Source of the DNA: CAZGQY01 sp964528035
GTDB lineage: Bacteria > Pseudomonadota > Gammaproteobacteria > Methylococcales > UBA1147
DNA length: 5,643 nt
NCBI GenBank assembly: GCA_964528035.1
Contig: CAZGQY010000235.1
Span: 1-5,643, forward strand
Direction: 5' to 3'
Shown: piece after piece, positions 1-5,588 of the stretch
How positions within the stretch are numbered: position 1 is the first letter of the stretch
Layout of the letters: each line of letters begins with the position of its first letter
The notes under the pieces: model-generated
Databases searched by the model: none
Told to the model about the DNA's origin: nothing
The model's input: only the letters and a program-made list of their open reading frames with translations
Program-made: the position numbers and the translations under genes

Positions 1-11
1 AGCCCTGCTAT

Positions 12-87
12 GCGCCTGTTGCTACGCCTTGAAGACAAACAATAATCCTGCGTCTATCTTCGCATATTATTAAAGCCTCGCTCCTAA
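12..87 (+). repeat. Left arm of a diverged inverted repeat that flanks the whole gene block
   Basis: This arm matches the reverse complement of the right end of the window in ordered blocks. CTGTTGCTAC (16-25) pairs with 5628-5637, GAAGAC (31-36) with 5616-5621, and ACAATAA (39-45) with 5607-5613. Bases 59-87 pair with 5412-5440 at 25 of 29 positions without gaps. The last two blocks on the right are separated only by an inserted element at 5443-5588. No gene can be supported in 1-139. Two small imperfect hairpins (81-100 and 105-120) lie between the arm and the SURF1 start, and neither has a T-run that would make it a terminator. What the repeat does is unknown. It could be a duplicated gene tail, a repeat family or a recombination site. 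Confidence 0.6.
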
Positions 88-139
88 CGAATAGTTAGAG
101 ATGTTGATTCGATAAAATCATGCATAGTGAGTAATATAA

Positions 140-853
140 ATGCATTTTAGACCCTGTTTAGTCATTCTCGTTTTGATCGGAATAATAATGAGTTTACTGT
201 GGTTAGGCATTTGGCAGCTGGATCGAGCTGAGGAAAAGCGGATATTAATTAAATTTATGCAGTATCAGGCGCAGCGAGACGCTATTCGTCTGGATGGAAC
301 ACAGGTGAGTCTCAATGAGTTGCGCCATCGCCAAGTGATTTTAAGTGGTGAGTATGACAGTGATCATCAGTTTTTATTAGATAATCAGATGCGGGAAGGT
401 AAAGTTGGTGTTCATATTTTGACACCGATGCGTATCGAAGGAACTGCAGTTTCTGTTCTGGTGAATCGAGGTTGGGTTCCCATGTCTTATGATCGTAAAA
501 TAAAAGCGGATTTGGGGTTATCTGCAGTAGAAAATAAAATTAGAGGAAGAGTGAATAGTTTCCCGGTAGTTGGATTCCAAATAGAAGGTGCTGAAATACC
601 TTCTGCAGGATGGCCGAGTATTGTCCAGGTTATTGATAGAGAGCAATTGTCTAGAGTCCTTGGGTATCCGTTATTACCGTATCAGGTGTTGTTGGATTCC
701 AGGAGTGCGGGAGGATTTAATCGTCAATGGAAGCAATCGTATTCCGTTAGTCCGGATAAGCATGTTGCTTACGCGGTTCAGTGGTTTGCTTTGGCATTTG
801 CCTTATTGGTTCTGGTTGTAGTCAGATGGCGTTGTGGTGATGGTCGAATCTAA
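140..853 (+). CDS. surf1: SURF1 family cytochrome c oxidase assembly protein
   Basis: SURF1 proteins help build haem-copper cytochrome c oxidase in the inner membrane, probably by assisting haem a insertion into subunit I. The 237-residue product has the family layout: an N-terminal membrane helix (about 6-24) running into the LGIWQLDR motif (22-29), a periplasmic domain with GEYDSDHQFLLDNQ near residue 70 and VNRGWVP near 108-114, and a second membrane helix (about 210-230) introduced by the conserved His-Val-Ala-Tyr-Ala-Val-Gln-Trp stretch. Length is normal. The ATG is preceded by AGTGAG (126-131) eight bases upstream, a usable ribosome site. The following gene overlaps its end, so the two are probably translated together. 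No coxC or DUF2909 gene, common just upstream of SURF1 in this class, is visible in the 139 bases before it. I see no convincing promoter there. Confidence 0.93.
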   Translation: MHFRPCLVILVLIGIIMSLLWLGIWQLDRAEEKRILIKFMQYQAQRDAIRLDGTQVSLNELRHRQVILSGEYDSDHQFLLDNQMREGKVGVHILTPMRIEGTAVSVLVNRGWVPMSYDRKIKADLGLSAVENKIRGRVNSFPVVGFQIEGAEIPSAGWPSIVQVIDREQLSRVLGYPLLPYQVLLDSRSAGGFNRQWKQSYSVSPDKHVAYAVQWFALAFALLVLVVVRWRCGDGRI

Positions 854-1442
854 AAATATGAATAATCATCGTAGGGTCTTGTTTTTGGTCTTAGTTGTTT
901 GTTTGGGACCTTTTGTTATTGCGTTGATTCTCTATACCAACCTGGGGTGGATGAGTGGAAATTCGGCATATGGCAGGCTGATTGAGCCTCTAATATTGAC
1001 AAAAAGATCAGAATTTCAGGGACTGGATGATTTTTCAAAATCAAATATTCATGAAATCCGAGGTCATTGGGTATTTATACATTTTGTACCAGGGTCTGGG
1101 TGTGGAGAGCAATGCAGCGAGGCATTAGAGAAAACAAAAAAGATCCGTCTGATGTTGAATAAAGATCTCATGCGAGTGCGTAGAATGGCAATAATACTTG
1201 GCGAACTTGATACTCAATCTGTACAGTCCCTTTGGCTCAGCCATATCTATTTATTGCGGGTGCGTGCTTCCCGGCGTATTTTGGAAATCGCGAGGTCAGT
1301 GGTGGGATCCGGGTCTTTGGATGGTGTGGTTTTAGTTATGGATCCTATCGGAAATTTAATGATGTGGTATCCATCTGAATTTGAGCCGTATGAAGTTAAG
1401 AAAGATTTAAAACGGCTGTTAAAAGTTTCTCAGATTGGTTAG
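840..1442 (+). CDS. Membrane-anchored thioredoxin-fold-like protein with CxxxC, cytochrome oxidase assembly context
   Basis: This 200-residue protein has a short basic N-terminus, one membrane helix (about 13-32) and a periplasmic domain. Its central segment (HWVFIHFVPGSGCGEQCSEA) carries a CxxxC pair, Cys88 and Cys92, after a hydrophobic strand. Later come a VLVMDPIGNLMMWYP segment and a Lys-rich LKRLL tail. The arrangement resembles Sco-like and peroxiredoxin-like folds, and proteins of this type commonly sit between SURF1 and ctaA in gammaproteobacteria, usually as uncharacterised membrane proteins. A role in copper or thiol handling for oxidase assembly is inference from motif and neighbours. 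Start choice: ATG at 840 overlaps SURF1 by 14 bases. GTG at 834 and ATG at 858 are alternatives, and none has a strong ribosome site. The gap to the next gene is 29 bases, so it is likely co-transcribed. Confidence 0.85.
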   Translation: MVESKNMNNHRRVLFLVLVVCLGPFVIALILYTNLGWMSGNSAYGRLIEPLILTKRSEFQGLDDFSKSNIHEIRGHWVFIHFVPGSGCGEQCSEALEKTKKIRLMLNKDLMRVRRMAIILGELDTQSVQSLWLSHIYLLRVRASRRILEIARSVVGSGSLDGVVLVMDPIGNLMMWYPSEFEPYEVKKDLKRLLKVSQIG

Positions 1443-1471
1443 TTTATAGCCCAAAACAACGAGTAATATTA

Positions 1472-2455
1472 ATGTTTAGAAAATTGGCATTGTTTAGTAC
1501 GCTGATAGCGTTTTTTGTCCTAATGGCCGGTGCAAATGTACGTTTGTCAGATGCAGGGCTGACATGCCCGGATTGGCCGGGTTGCTATGGGCAATGGATT
1601 GTTAGTGGAACAGCAGATGTTGACACCAGTGATCCGGTATCGAGTAAACCGCTAAGCTACAATGTAGTGGATGCCTGGAAAGTAATGGCTCATCGATATT
1701 TACTGGGGTTATTTGCAGTAATTGTGTTGCTACTCTGGGGTATGTCTTTTGCAATTCGTCCGCACAGGATGAAAGCTATAGTGCTGACGACATTTTTGCT
1801 GGCTACGCTTGCATTGCAAATGGTTTTGGATCTGTGGAGTGTGCAGTTTAAACTCATGCCGTTGGTCGTCTCCGGGCAATTGTTAGTCGAGTTGTTCAGT
1901 CTGTGTCTGGCATTTTTAATTTTTCTCCGCTTTAACCCGACCACCGAATACAGTACACAAAAACTGTCCATACACTGGTGGTTAAAGCTGTCATTGCTTA
2001 CTTTGTTCCTGGATGCCGCACTCGGTGTATGGGTTAGTTCTAATTATGCAGGTTTTGTTTGCCCTGATTTTCCCACATGTAAAGGATCGTGGTGGCCATC
2101 TGTTGATTTATTATCGGGGTTTCAAATCCCCGACAATTTTAATGCAAATTTTCAGGGTGGGGTGTTAAGCCATGATGCAAGAATAGGTATCAATTGGTTG
2201 CATCGACTTGGCGTTGTACTTGTGTTTATAGTCTTATCAGTGTTGTCATTACTAACCAGCACGCCTAAATATGAAAAAGACATTCGCAGGACGGGTATTC
2301 TCGTCAGTGGCTTGTTATTTACGCAGATAGGACTCGGTGTTTTGTACCAGATTCTGGCATTCCCGGGAGCGATAGCAATTGCACATACCGCTGTTGCAGT
2401 CTTACTGATACTTGCAGTGTTCTATATTCATTTTCGGGTCACGCTGGAGAAAAAT
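1472..2455 (+). other. CtaA/COX15-like domain of the fusion, with altered active-site residues
   Basis: Heme A synthase oxidises the C8 methyl of haem O to a formyl group. Eight helices are predicted at about 5-24, 68-90, 100-123, 128-153, 170-190, 238-262, 274-296 and 298-320. The two extracellular cysteine pairs are present: CPDWPGC (Cys32, Cys38) and CPDFPTC (Cys197, Cys203). Of the four haem-ligand histidines, His74 (helix 2), His244 (helix 6) and His305 (helix 8) are present. The helix 4 ligand, usually in a Pro-x-x-Val-Thr-x-His-Leu-Leu-Gly-Gly context, reads PLVVSGQLLVE, with Gln136 for His. The Glu three residues before His74, judged essential in Bacillus CtaA, is Val71. The usual Gly in LG-W of helix 3 is Asp120. 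The N-terminal half is thus damaged at several family positions, while the C-terminal half (GVWVSSNYAGFVCPDFPTC) is well kept. Confidence 0.82.
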
Positions 2456-3490
2456 GTACCAGGCGTGGAACCAGGAATACTTGAGCCGAATTACCAACCT
2501 ACCGCGATCGATCATGCTGTAGACGGTCAGGCAGGCAGTGTTGAGCCTGCATTGGAACAAGAGCAACCGGTCAATCTGTTTAGACGTTTGACGGATCAGT
2601 TACATCGAACACGATCCGGGTTGGCACATGTATTGATGTCGATTCCGTTGGCAACCAAGCAGATTGATGATGAGTTACTGGAGGATATTGAATCAAGTTT
2701 GTTGATGGCGGATATCGGCTTGGAGGCAACACAGGAAATAATTGATAATTTGAAAGATAGTGTTGGCCGCAATCAGATAGATAATGCGGAGGTATTGACT
2801 GCTGTATTGCGGGCGAATATGCTGGAAATGCTGCGTTCCAGTGACAAGCCTTTGCAAATCGAATCCAATGGGGAGACATTTGTCATTTTAGTGGTTGGTG
2901 TGAATGGTGCAGGTAAGACGACAACCATAGGAAAATTGGCGAAGCGATTGCAGCTTCAAGGGTTGACGGTTATGTTGGCTGCGGGAGATACTTTTCGGGC
3001 TGCGGCTGTGGAACAATTACAAGCCTGGGGAGAACGTAATGAAATACCTGTTGTTGCACAACATACAGGCGCCGATTCTGCATCGGTAGTTTACGACGCG
3101 TTTCAGTCGGCTAAGGCGAAAAATATAGATGTACTGATCGCAGATACTGCAGGACGGTTACATACTAAGGATAACCTTATGGAGGAGTTGCGTAAGGTTA
3201 AACGGATTGCTGGAAAATTAGATGCAAATGCGCCCCATGAGGTTCTTTTGGTGTTGGATGCGGGCACCGGACAGAATGCGCTTTCTCAGACCAAACAGTT
3301 TAATGATACCGTGGGTCTGACCGGACTTGCATTGACCAAGCTCGATGGTACCGCAAAAGGGGGAGTCATATTTGCTTTGGCAAAGAAATTTGGGATTCCG
3401 ATTCGCTTTATAGGTATAGGTGAAGGTATCGATGACCTGCAGGATTTTAACGCTGAAAACTTCATAGATGCTTTGTTCGATTCTGATTAA
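1472..3490 (+). CDS. ctaA-ftsY: In-frame fusion of a CtaA/COX15-like heme A synthase domain with the SRP receptor FtsY
   Basis: One uninterrupted 672-codon frame encodes two proteins that are normally separate. Residues 1-328 are a full-length CtaA-like eight-helix membrane domain. Residues 329-368 form an acidic, Pro-rich linker without Lys or Arg. Residues 369-672 are a complete FtsY, the GTPase that receives SRP-bound ribosomes at the inner membrane. CtaA has both ends in the cytoplasm, so the FtsY part would lie on the correct side to work. The start is ATG at 1472 with a weak ACGAG eight to twelve bases upstream. Between Met129 and Met389 there is no in-frame ATG, so a separate FtsY would need a GTG or TTG start. 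CtaA sites are altered (see the domain entry), whereas all FtsY GTPase motifs are intact, as expected for an essential protein. I know of no described CtaA-FtsY fusion. A lost stop codon, a sequencing error or a chimeric assembly are the alternatives. Confidence 0.85.
   Translation: MFRKLALFSTLIAFFVLMAGANVRLSDAGLTCPDWPGCYGQWIVSGTADVDTSDPVSSKPLSYNVVDAWKVMAHRYLLGLFAVIVLLLWGMSFAIRPHRMKAIVLTTFLLATLALQMVLDLWSVQFKLMPLVVSGQLLVELFSLCLAFLIFLRFNPTTEYSTQKLSIHWWLKLSLLTLFLDAALGVWVSSNYAGFVCPDFPTCKGSWWPSVDLLSGFQIPDNFNANFQGGVLSHDARIGINWLHRLGVVLVFIVLSVLSLLTSTPKYEKDIRRTGILVSGLLFTQIGLGVLYQILAFPGAIAIAHTAVAVLLILAVFYIHFRVTLEKNVPGVEPGILEPNYQPTAIDHAVDGQAGSVEPALEQEQPVNLFRRLTDQLHRTRSGLAHVLMSIPLATKQIDDELLEDIESSLLMADIGLEATQEIIDNLKDSVGRNQIDNAEVLTAVLRANMLEMLRSSDKPLQIESNGETFVILVVGVNGAGKTTTIGKLAKRLQLQGLTVMLAAGDTFRAAAVEQLQAWGERNEIPVVAQHTGADSASVVYDAFQSAKAKNIDVLIADTAGRLHTKDNLMEELRKVKRIAGKLDANAPHEVLLVLDAGTGQNALSQTKQFNDTVGLTGLALTKLDGTAKGGVIFALAKKFGIPIRFIGIGEGIDDLQDFNAENFIDALFDSD
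2465..2467 (+). other. Possible internal GTG start for a separate 341-residue FtsY
   Basis: This in-frame GTG (residue 332) lies just after the last CtaA helix and would give a 341-residue FtsY with a short acidic N-terminus, a normal length for the protein. GGAG at 2446-2449 lies 15 bases upstream, farther than usual, and AGG at 2461-2463 is too close, so the signal is poor. No ATG is available in frame between residues 129 and 389. It is listed because it decides whether FtsY is made only as a fusion or also as a free protein. Confidence 0.2.
2573..3487 (+). other. ftsY: FtsY (SRP receptor) domain of the fusion: amphipathic helix plus complete NG GTPase
   Basis: Residues 368-389 (NLFRRLTDQLHRTRSGLAHVL) form the amphipathic membrane-contacting helix typical of FtsY, followed by the N domain four-helix bundle from about residue 395 (IDDELLEDIE). 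The G domain carries every motif of the SRP GTPase family: G1 GVNGAGKTTT (476-485), G2 DTFRAAA (506-512), G3 DTAGR (558-562), G4 TKLD (622-625) and the closing GIGEGIDDL (648-656). ALLTADVG-like sequence is present as LLMADIG (410-416). FtsY pairs with Ffh to deliver membrane proteins to the Sec translocon. The acidic A domain before it is short (329-366, seven Asp/Glu, no basic residue) compared with the long A domain of E. coli FtsY. Next to a polytopic anchor, a long membrane-targeting A domain would be less needed. Confidence 0.95.
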
Positions 3491-3729
3491 GAATTGTGGT
3501 TCTTACGGTAAGCGTCTTGCGGAAATAATCGTGCACTAGCAGTCTTTACTCTGATATCCTTTCCGCTAGTTGGTTGTAGATCGATGAAGCCATCGAAGTG
3601 GAACGCAGTGTGGTTTAAAGGGTACATCTATCCGGATAAAAGCGGTTTGCCGTTTGAATTCAAGAATTATAGATAGTTGCACATCTTACAAAATAATAGC
3701 AATATTTTACGAATAGAGATCTTTAAGCG
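3491..3729 (+). promoter_or_regulatory. ftsY-ftsE spacer with a weak promoter candidate
   Basis: In gammaproteobacteria ftsY and ftsE usually abut or overlap, so a 239-bp gap is notable. A possible sigma-70 promoter is TTGCAC (3677-3682) and AATATT (3701-3706) with an 18-base spacer in an AT-rich stretch ending 23 bases before the ftsE ATG. The -35 is good and the -10 matches 4 of 6. CACTAGCAG (3533-3541) and CCGCTAGTTG can pair weakly, but I see no terminator with a T-run. The ftsE ribosome site is poor (AGAGA, 3715-3719). The spacer suggests that ftsEX has gained transcription independent of the fused gene. Confidence 0.3.
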
Positions 3730-4401
3730 ATGAAAAATGCGCTTCAATTCGATAGCGTCAGTAAACGTTACCCAGAAAGTGGTGATGCTTTGGTCAATCT
3801 TAGCTTCGCGCTTCAGGCGGGTGAAATGGTTTTTCTTACGGGGCATTCAGGAGCCGGTAAAACCACCGTATTGAAATTGGCCGCGTTAATTGAACATAGT
3901 ACCCGTGGCCAAATTTTTCTTGATGGAGAAAATATTAGTCGAGTTTCTAATAGAAAAATCCCTTTTTTGCGTAGAAAATTGGGATTGATCTTTCAGAACT
4001 ATCGACTCCTTTCTGATCGTACCGTATTCGACAATGTGGCTTTACCACTGATTATTTCGGGTTATCGGCATAGCGAAATTGGTAGTCGAGTAAGGGCGGC
4101 TTTAGACAAAGTCGGTTTGCTGGGAAAAGAAAAGAGATATCCATTGGTATTGTCAGGTGGTGAACAGCAACGTGTGGGAATCGCCAGAGCTGTAGTACAT
4201 AAACCAAAAATTATATTGGCGGATGAGCCAACCGGTAATCTGGATCCGGAATTATCATCAGAGATAATGGGTTTGTTCGACCAATTCCGACAGGTCGGTG
4301 TGACAGTATTGGTGGCGAGTCACGATGTTGAGTTGATCTCCCGGATGGGGTGTCGACTTTTGCATCTTGAGCATGGCAACTTGTCAGCAGGGGAGGGGTA
4401 G
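3730..4401 (+). CDS. ftsE: Cell division ATP-binding protein FtsE
   Basis: FtsE is the ATPase of the FtsEX complex, which sits at the septal ring and drives activation of peptidoglycan hydrolases through FtsX. The 223-residue protein has the usual length and all ABC ATPase motifs: Walker A GHSGAGKTT (38-46), Q-loop Gln89 in LIFQNYRLL, signature LSGGEQQR (141-148), Walker B IILADEP (161-167), D-loop NLDPE (170-174) and switch His198. The FQ-NY-RLL stretch after the Q-loop is characteristic of FtsE rather than of LolD or MacB ATPases. The ATG at 3730 lies nine or ten bases after a weak AGAGA. Its stop codon is three bases before the ftsX start, and its last codons contain the ftsX ribosome site. 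I see nothing unusual in the protein. Confidence 0.97.
   Translation: MKNALQFDSVSKRYPESGDALVNLSFALQAGEMVFLTGHSGAGKTTVLKLAALIEHSTRGQIFLDGENISRVSNRKIPFLRRKLGLIFQNYRLLSDRTVFDNVALPLIISGYRHSEIGSRVRAALDKVGLLGKEKRYPLVLSGGEQQRVGIARAVVHKPKIILADEPTGNLDPELSSEIMGLFDQFRQVGVTVLVASHDVELISRMGCRLLHLEHGNLSAGEG
4391..4398 (+). promoter_or_regulatory. Strong ribosome binding site for ftsX inside the end of ftsE
   Basis: GGGAGGGG, with AGGGG at 4394-4398 six bases before the ATG at 4405, is the strongest Shine-Dalgarno-like sequence in the window. It lies within the last codons of ftsE, so translation of the two subunits is probably coupled. It also supports 4405 as the ftsX start. Confidence 0.75.
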
Positions 4402-4404
4402 GTT

Positions 4405-5376
4405 ATGCCTGCTGGAATTCGTGGGGCGTCTTCTGTTGGTGACCAAAAGATAAGTTCTCATGTGCTTGCTATTTTTCAGTTGCATGCACATGGTTTTTTT
4501 TCCAGTTTAGGGCGTTTGATTCGAACCCCTTTTTCTACAATGATGGCGGTAATCGTGATAGCCATCGCATTGTCTCTGTCCGCTGTATTTTATGTGTTAG
4601 TGGACAACGTGCAGACTGTCAGTGGTCGATTTATTGTTAGTAACCAGATTTCATTATTCCTTAAATTTAATATTGATGATCAAAAGGCGCTGGCAGTGGC
4701 TGAAAGCGTACGCGATTACCCGGAAATAGATTCTGTGACCTTGATATCAAAACGATCCTCGTTGGAAGAATTTAAACGCTACAGTGGCTTTTCCAATGCA
4801 TTGGACGTGTTGGACTACAATCCGTTGCCGGTCGTTATTCAGGTAAAACCCAAAGAAGCAATTGTTGACCCAAGTACATTGCAGCGCTTGACTGAAAAAT
4901 TGGAAACGCTTCGGTCGGTAGATTTTGCACAGTTCGATTTACAATGGATCCGGCGCTTGGAATCGATGATGGAAATTGCAAAACGCGGTGTTGTAATATT
5001 GGCTGTGCTGCTCAGTATGGCCGTCATGTTCGTAGTCAGCAATACTATACGGTTGGAATTACGTAGTCGTTATGATGAAATTATCGTCATGAAGTTACTT
5101 GGAGCCACTAACCGTTTTATTCGTCGACCTTTTATTTACAGTGGGTTTTGGTATGGGTTTCTGGGAGGTATATTAGCCTGCCTGGTCGTATTGGTGGCCC
5201 TTCTGGTTTTCGAGGAACCCGTCAATCGTTTATCCTTGTTATACGACGCGGATTATCAACTGGTATTCCTCGGGCCGGCAAGAACTTTTCTGTTACTCAT
5301 CTTTTCTTCTGTACTTGGTATTGCCGGTGCCTGGCTTGTTTTGGTTCAGCACCTTTACAAAATGAATCCCGAATAA
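4405..5376 (+). CDS. ftsX: Cell division membrane protein FtsX
   Basis: FtsX is the membrane subunit of FtsEX. Its large periplasmic loop controls cell-wall hydrolase activation (EnvC in E. coli). The 323-residue product has the expected plan: a cytoplasmic N-terminus, a first helix (about 44-67), a periplasmic domain (about 68-193), then helices at about 195-215, 246-268 and 293-314. The cytoplasmic segment YDEIIVMKLLGATNRFIRRPF (about 223-243) is the conserved FtsX region between helices 2 and 3. The RTPFSTMMAV motif entering helix 1 is also typical of gammaproteobacterial FtsX. The start follows the ftsE stop by three bases and has a strong ribosome site. rpoH normally follows ftsX on the same strand, but in the 267 bases left there is no sign of it. 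Confidence 0.96.
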   Translation: MPAGIRGASSVGDQKISSHVLAIFQLHAHGFFSSLGRLIRTPFSTMMAVIVIAIALSLSAVFYVLVDNVQTVSGRFIVSNQISLFLKFNIDDQKALAVAESVRDYPEIDSVTLISKRSSLEEFKRYSGFSNALDVLDYNPLPVVIQVKPKEAIVDPSTLQRLTEKLETLRSVDFAQFDLQWIRRLESMMEIAKRGVVILAVLLSMAVMFVVSNTIRLELRSRYDEIIVMKLLGATNRFIRRPFIYSGFWYGFLGGILACLVVLVALLVFEEPVNRLSLLYDADYQLVFLGPARTFLLLIFSSVLGIAGAWLVLVQHLYKMNPE

Positions 5377-5411
5377 TTCGATCTGTCGCCTGAATTTAAC
5401 CCTGTTAGCAC

Positions 5412-5442
5412 TTAGGGGCGAGGATTCAATAATATACGAATC
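5412..5442 (-). repeat. Right inverted-repeat arm, inner part (split by an insertion)
   Basis: Read on the - strand, 5440-5412 matches 59-87 at 25 of 29 positions without gaps, sharing TTCG, ATATTATT, CCTCGC and CCTAA. The block ends at the TACGAATC copy (5435-5442) that borders the mobile element, so the insertion cut this arm. The rest of the arm continues beyond the element at 5589-5643. Confidence 0.6.
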
Positions 5443-5588
5443 GTAACGACTTGCCCCCAAATCGAAACAGCCCTCTATGGGGGATCTGTGGAGGAAGTGT
5501 ATGCGGCAGGGAAGCCGCATCCAAGCCTACAAGGATGTATTTACGGCGTCTTCTGGAACAGATCACCCATAGGGGGGCGAGCAGTTAC
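5443..5588. mobile_element. MITE-like non-autonomous element, 146 bp, IS66-like ends
   Basis: Terminal inverted repeats are GTAACGACTTGCCCCC (5443-5458) and, on the other strand, GTAACTGCTCGCCCCC (5588-5573), identical at 13 of 16 positions. A second inner inverted pair, 5475-5489 and 5558-5572, matches at 14 of 15 (CTATGGG-GATCTGT). The element carries no gene. Ends starting GTAA together with an 8-bp duplication follow the rules of the IS66 family, so a transposase of that family may have moved it, which is inference. The centre, which reads on the - strand GCCGTAAATACATCC and a GCGGC hairpin, resembles intergenic repeats I recall from marine gammaproteobacteria, so it is probably multicopy. 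Confidence 0.7.
5501..5520. repeat. Perfect hairpin in the middle of the mobile element
   Basis: ATGCGGC and GCCGCAT form a perfect 7-bp stem around the six-base loop AGGGAA. No T-run follows, so it is not a typical intrinsic terminator. It is probably a structural part of the repeat element, though it could still slow transcription coming out of ftsX. Confidence 0.7.

Noticed and set aside
1..45. Open frame ending SPAMRLLLRLEDKQ then TAA, a possible tail of an upstream gene
   Set aside because: Only 14 codons are visible and another frame is just as plausible. The inverted copy at the right end has indels that break the same frame, so protein coding is not supported.
2453..2521. ATG at 2453 right after GGAG, as a start for FtsY
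   Set aside because: The spacing is good, but this ATG is in another frame and stops after 22 codons. It cannot start FtsY unless a frameshift is present nearby, which should be kept in mind when checking reads.
2580..2879. Minus-strand 99-codon frame opposite the FtsY N domain
   Set aside because: It lies wholly inside a strongly conserved gene on the other strand and has a composition typical of antisense frames (rich in Pro, Ser, His).
3584..3676. 30-codon ORF in the ftsY-ftsE spacer, starting MKPSKWNAVWFKGY
   Set aside because: It is short, has no ribosome site or recognisable family, and its end overlaps the ftsE promoter candidate. Chance is the simplest explanation.
5413..5458. Hairpin-like GGGGCGAGGATTC and GAATC...TTGCCCC as an ftsX terminator
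   Set aside because: Pairing is interrupted by a large bulge, there is no T-run, and the right half is explained by the element's terminal repeat.
5293..5520. Minus-strand 75-codon frame across the ftsX end and the element
   Set aside because: It is antisense to the conserved end of ftsX and runs through the mobile element, and has no protein-like features. It is a shadow frame.
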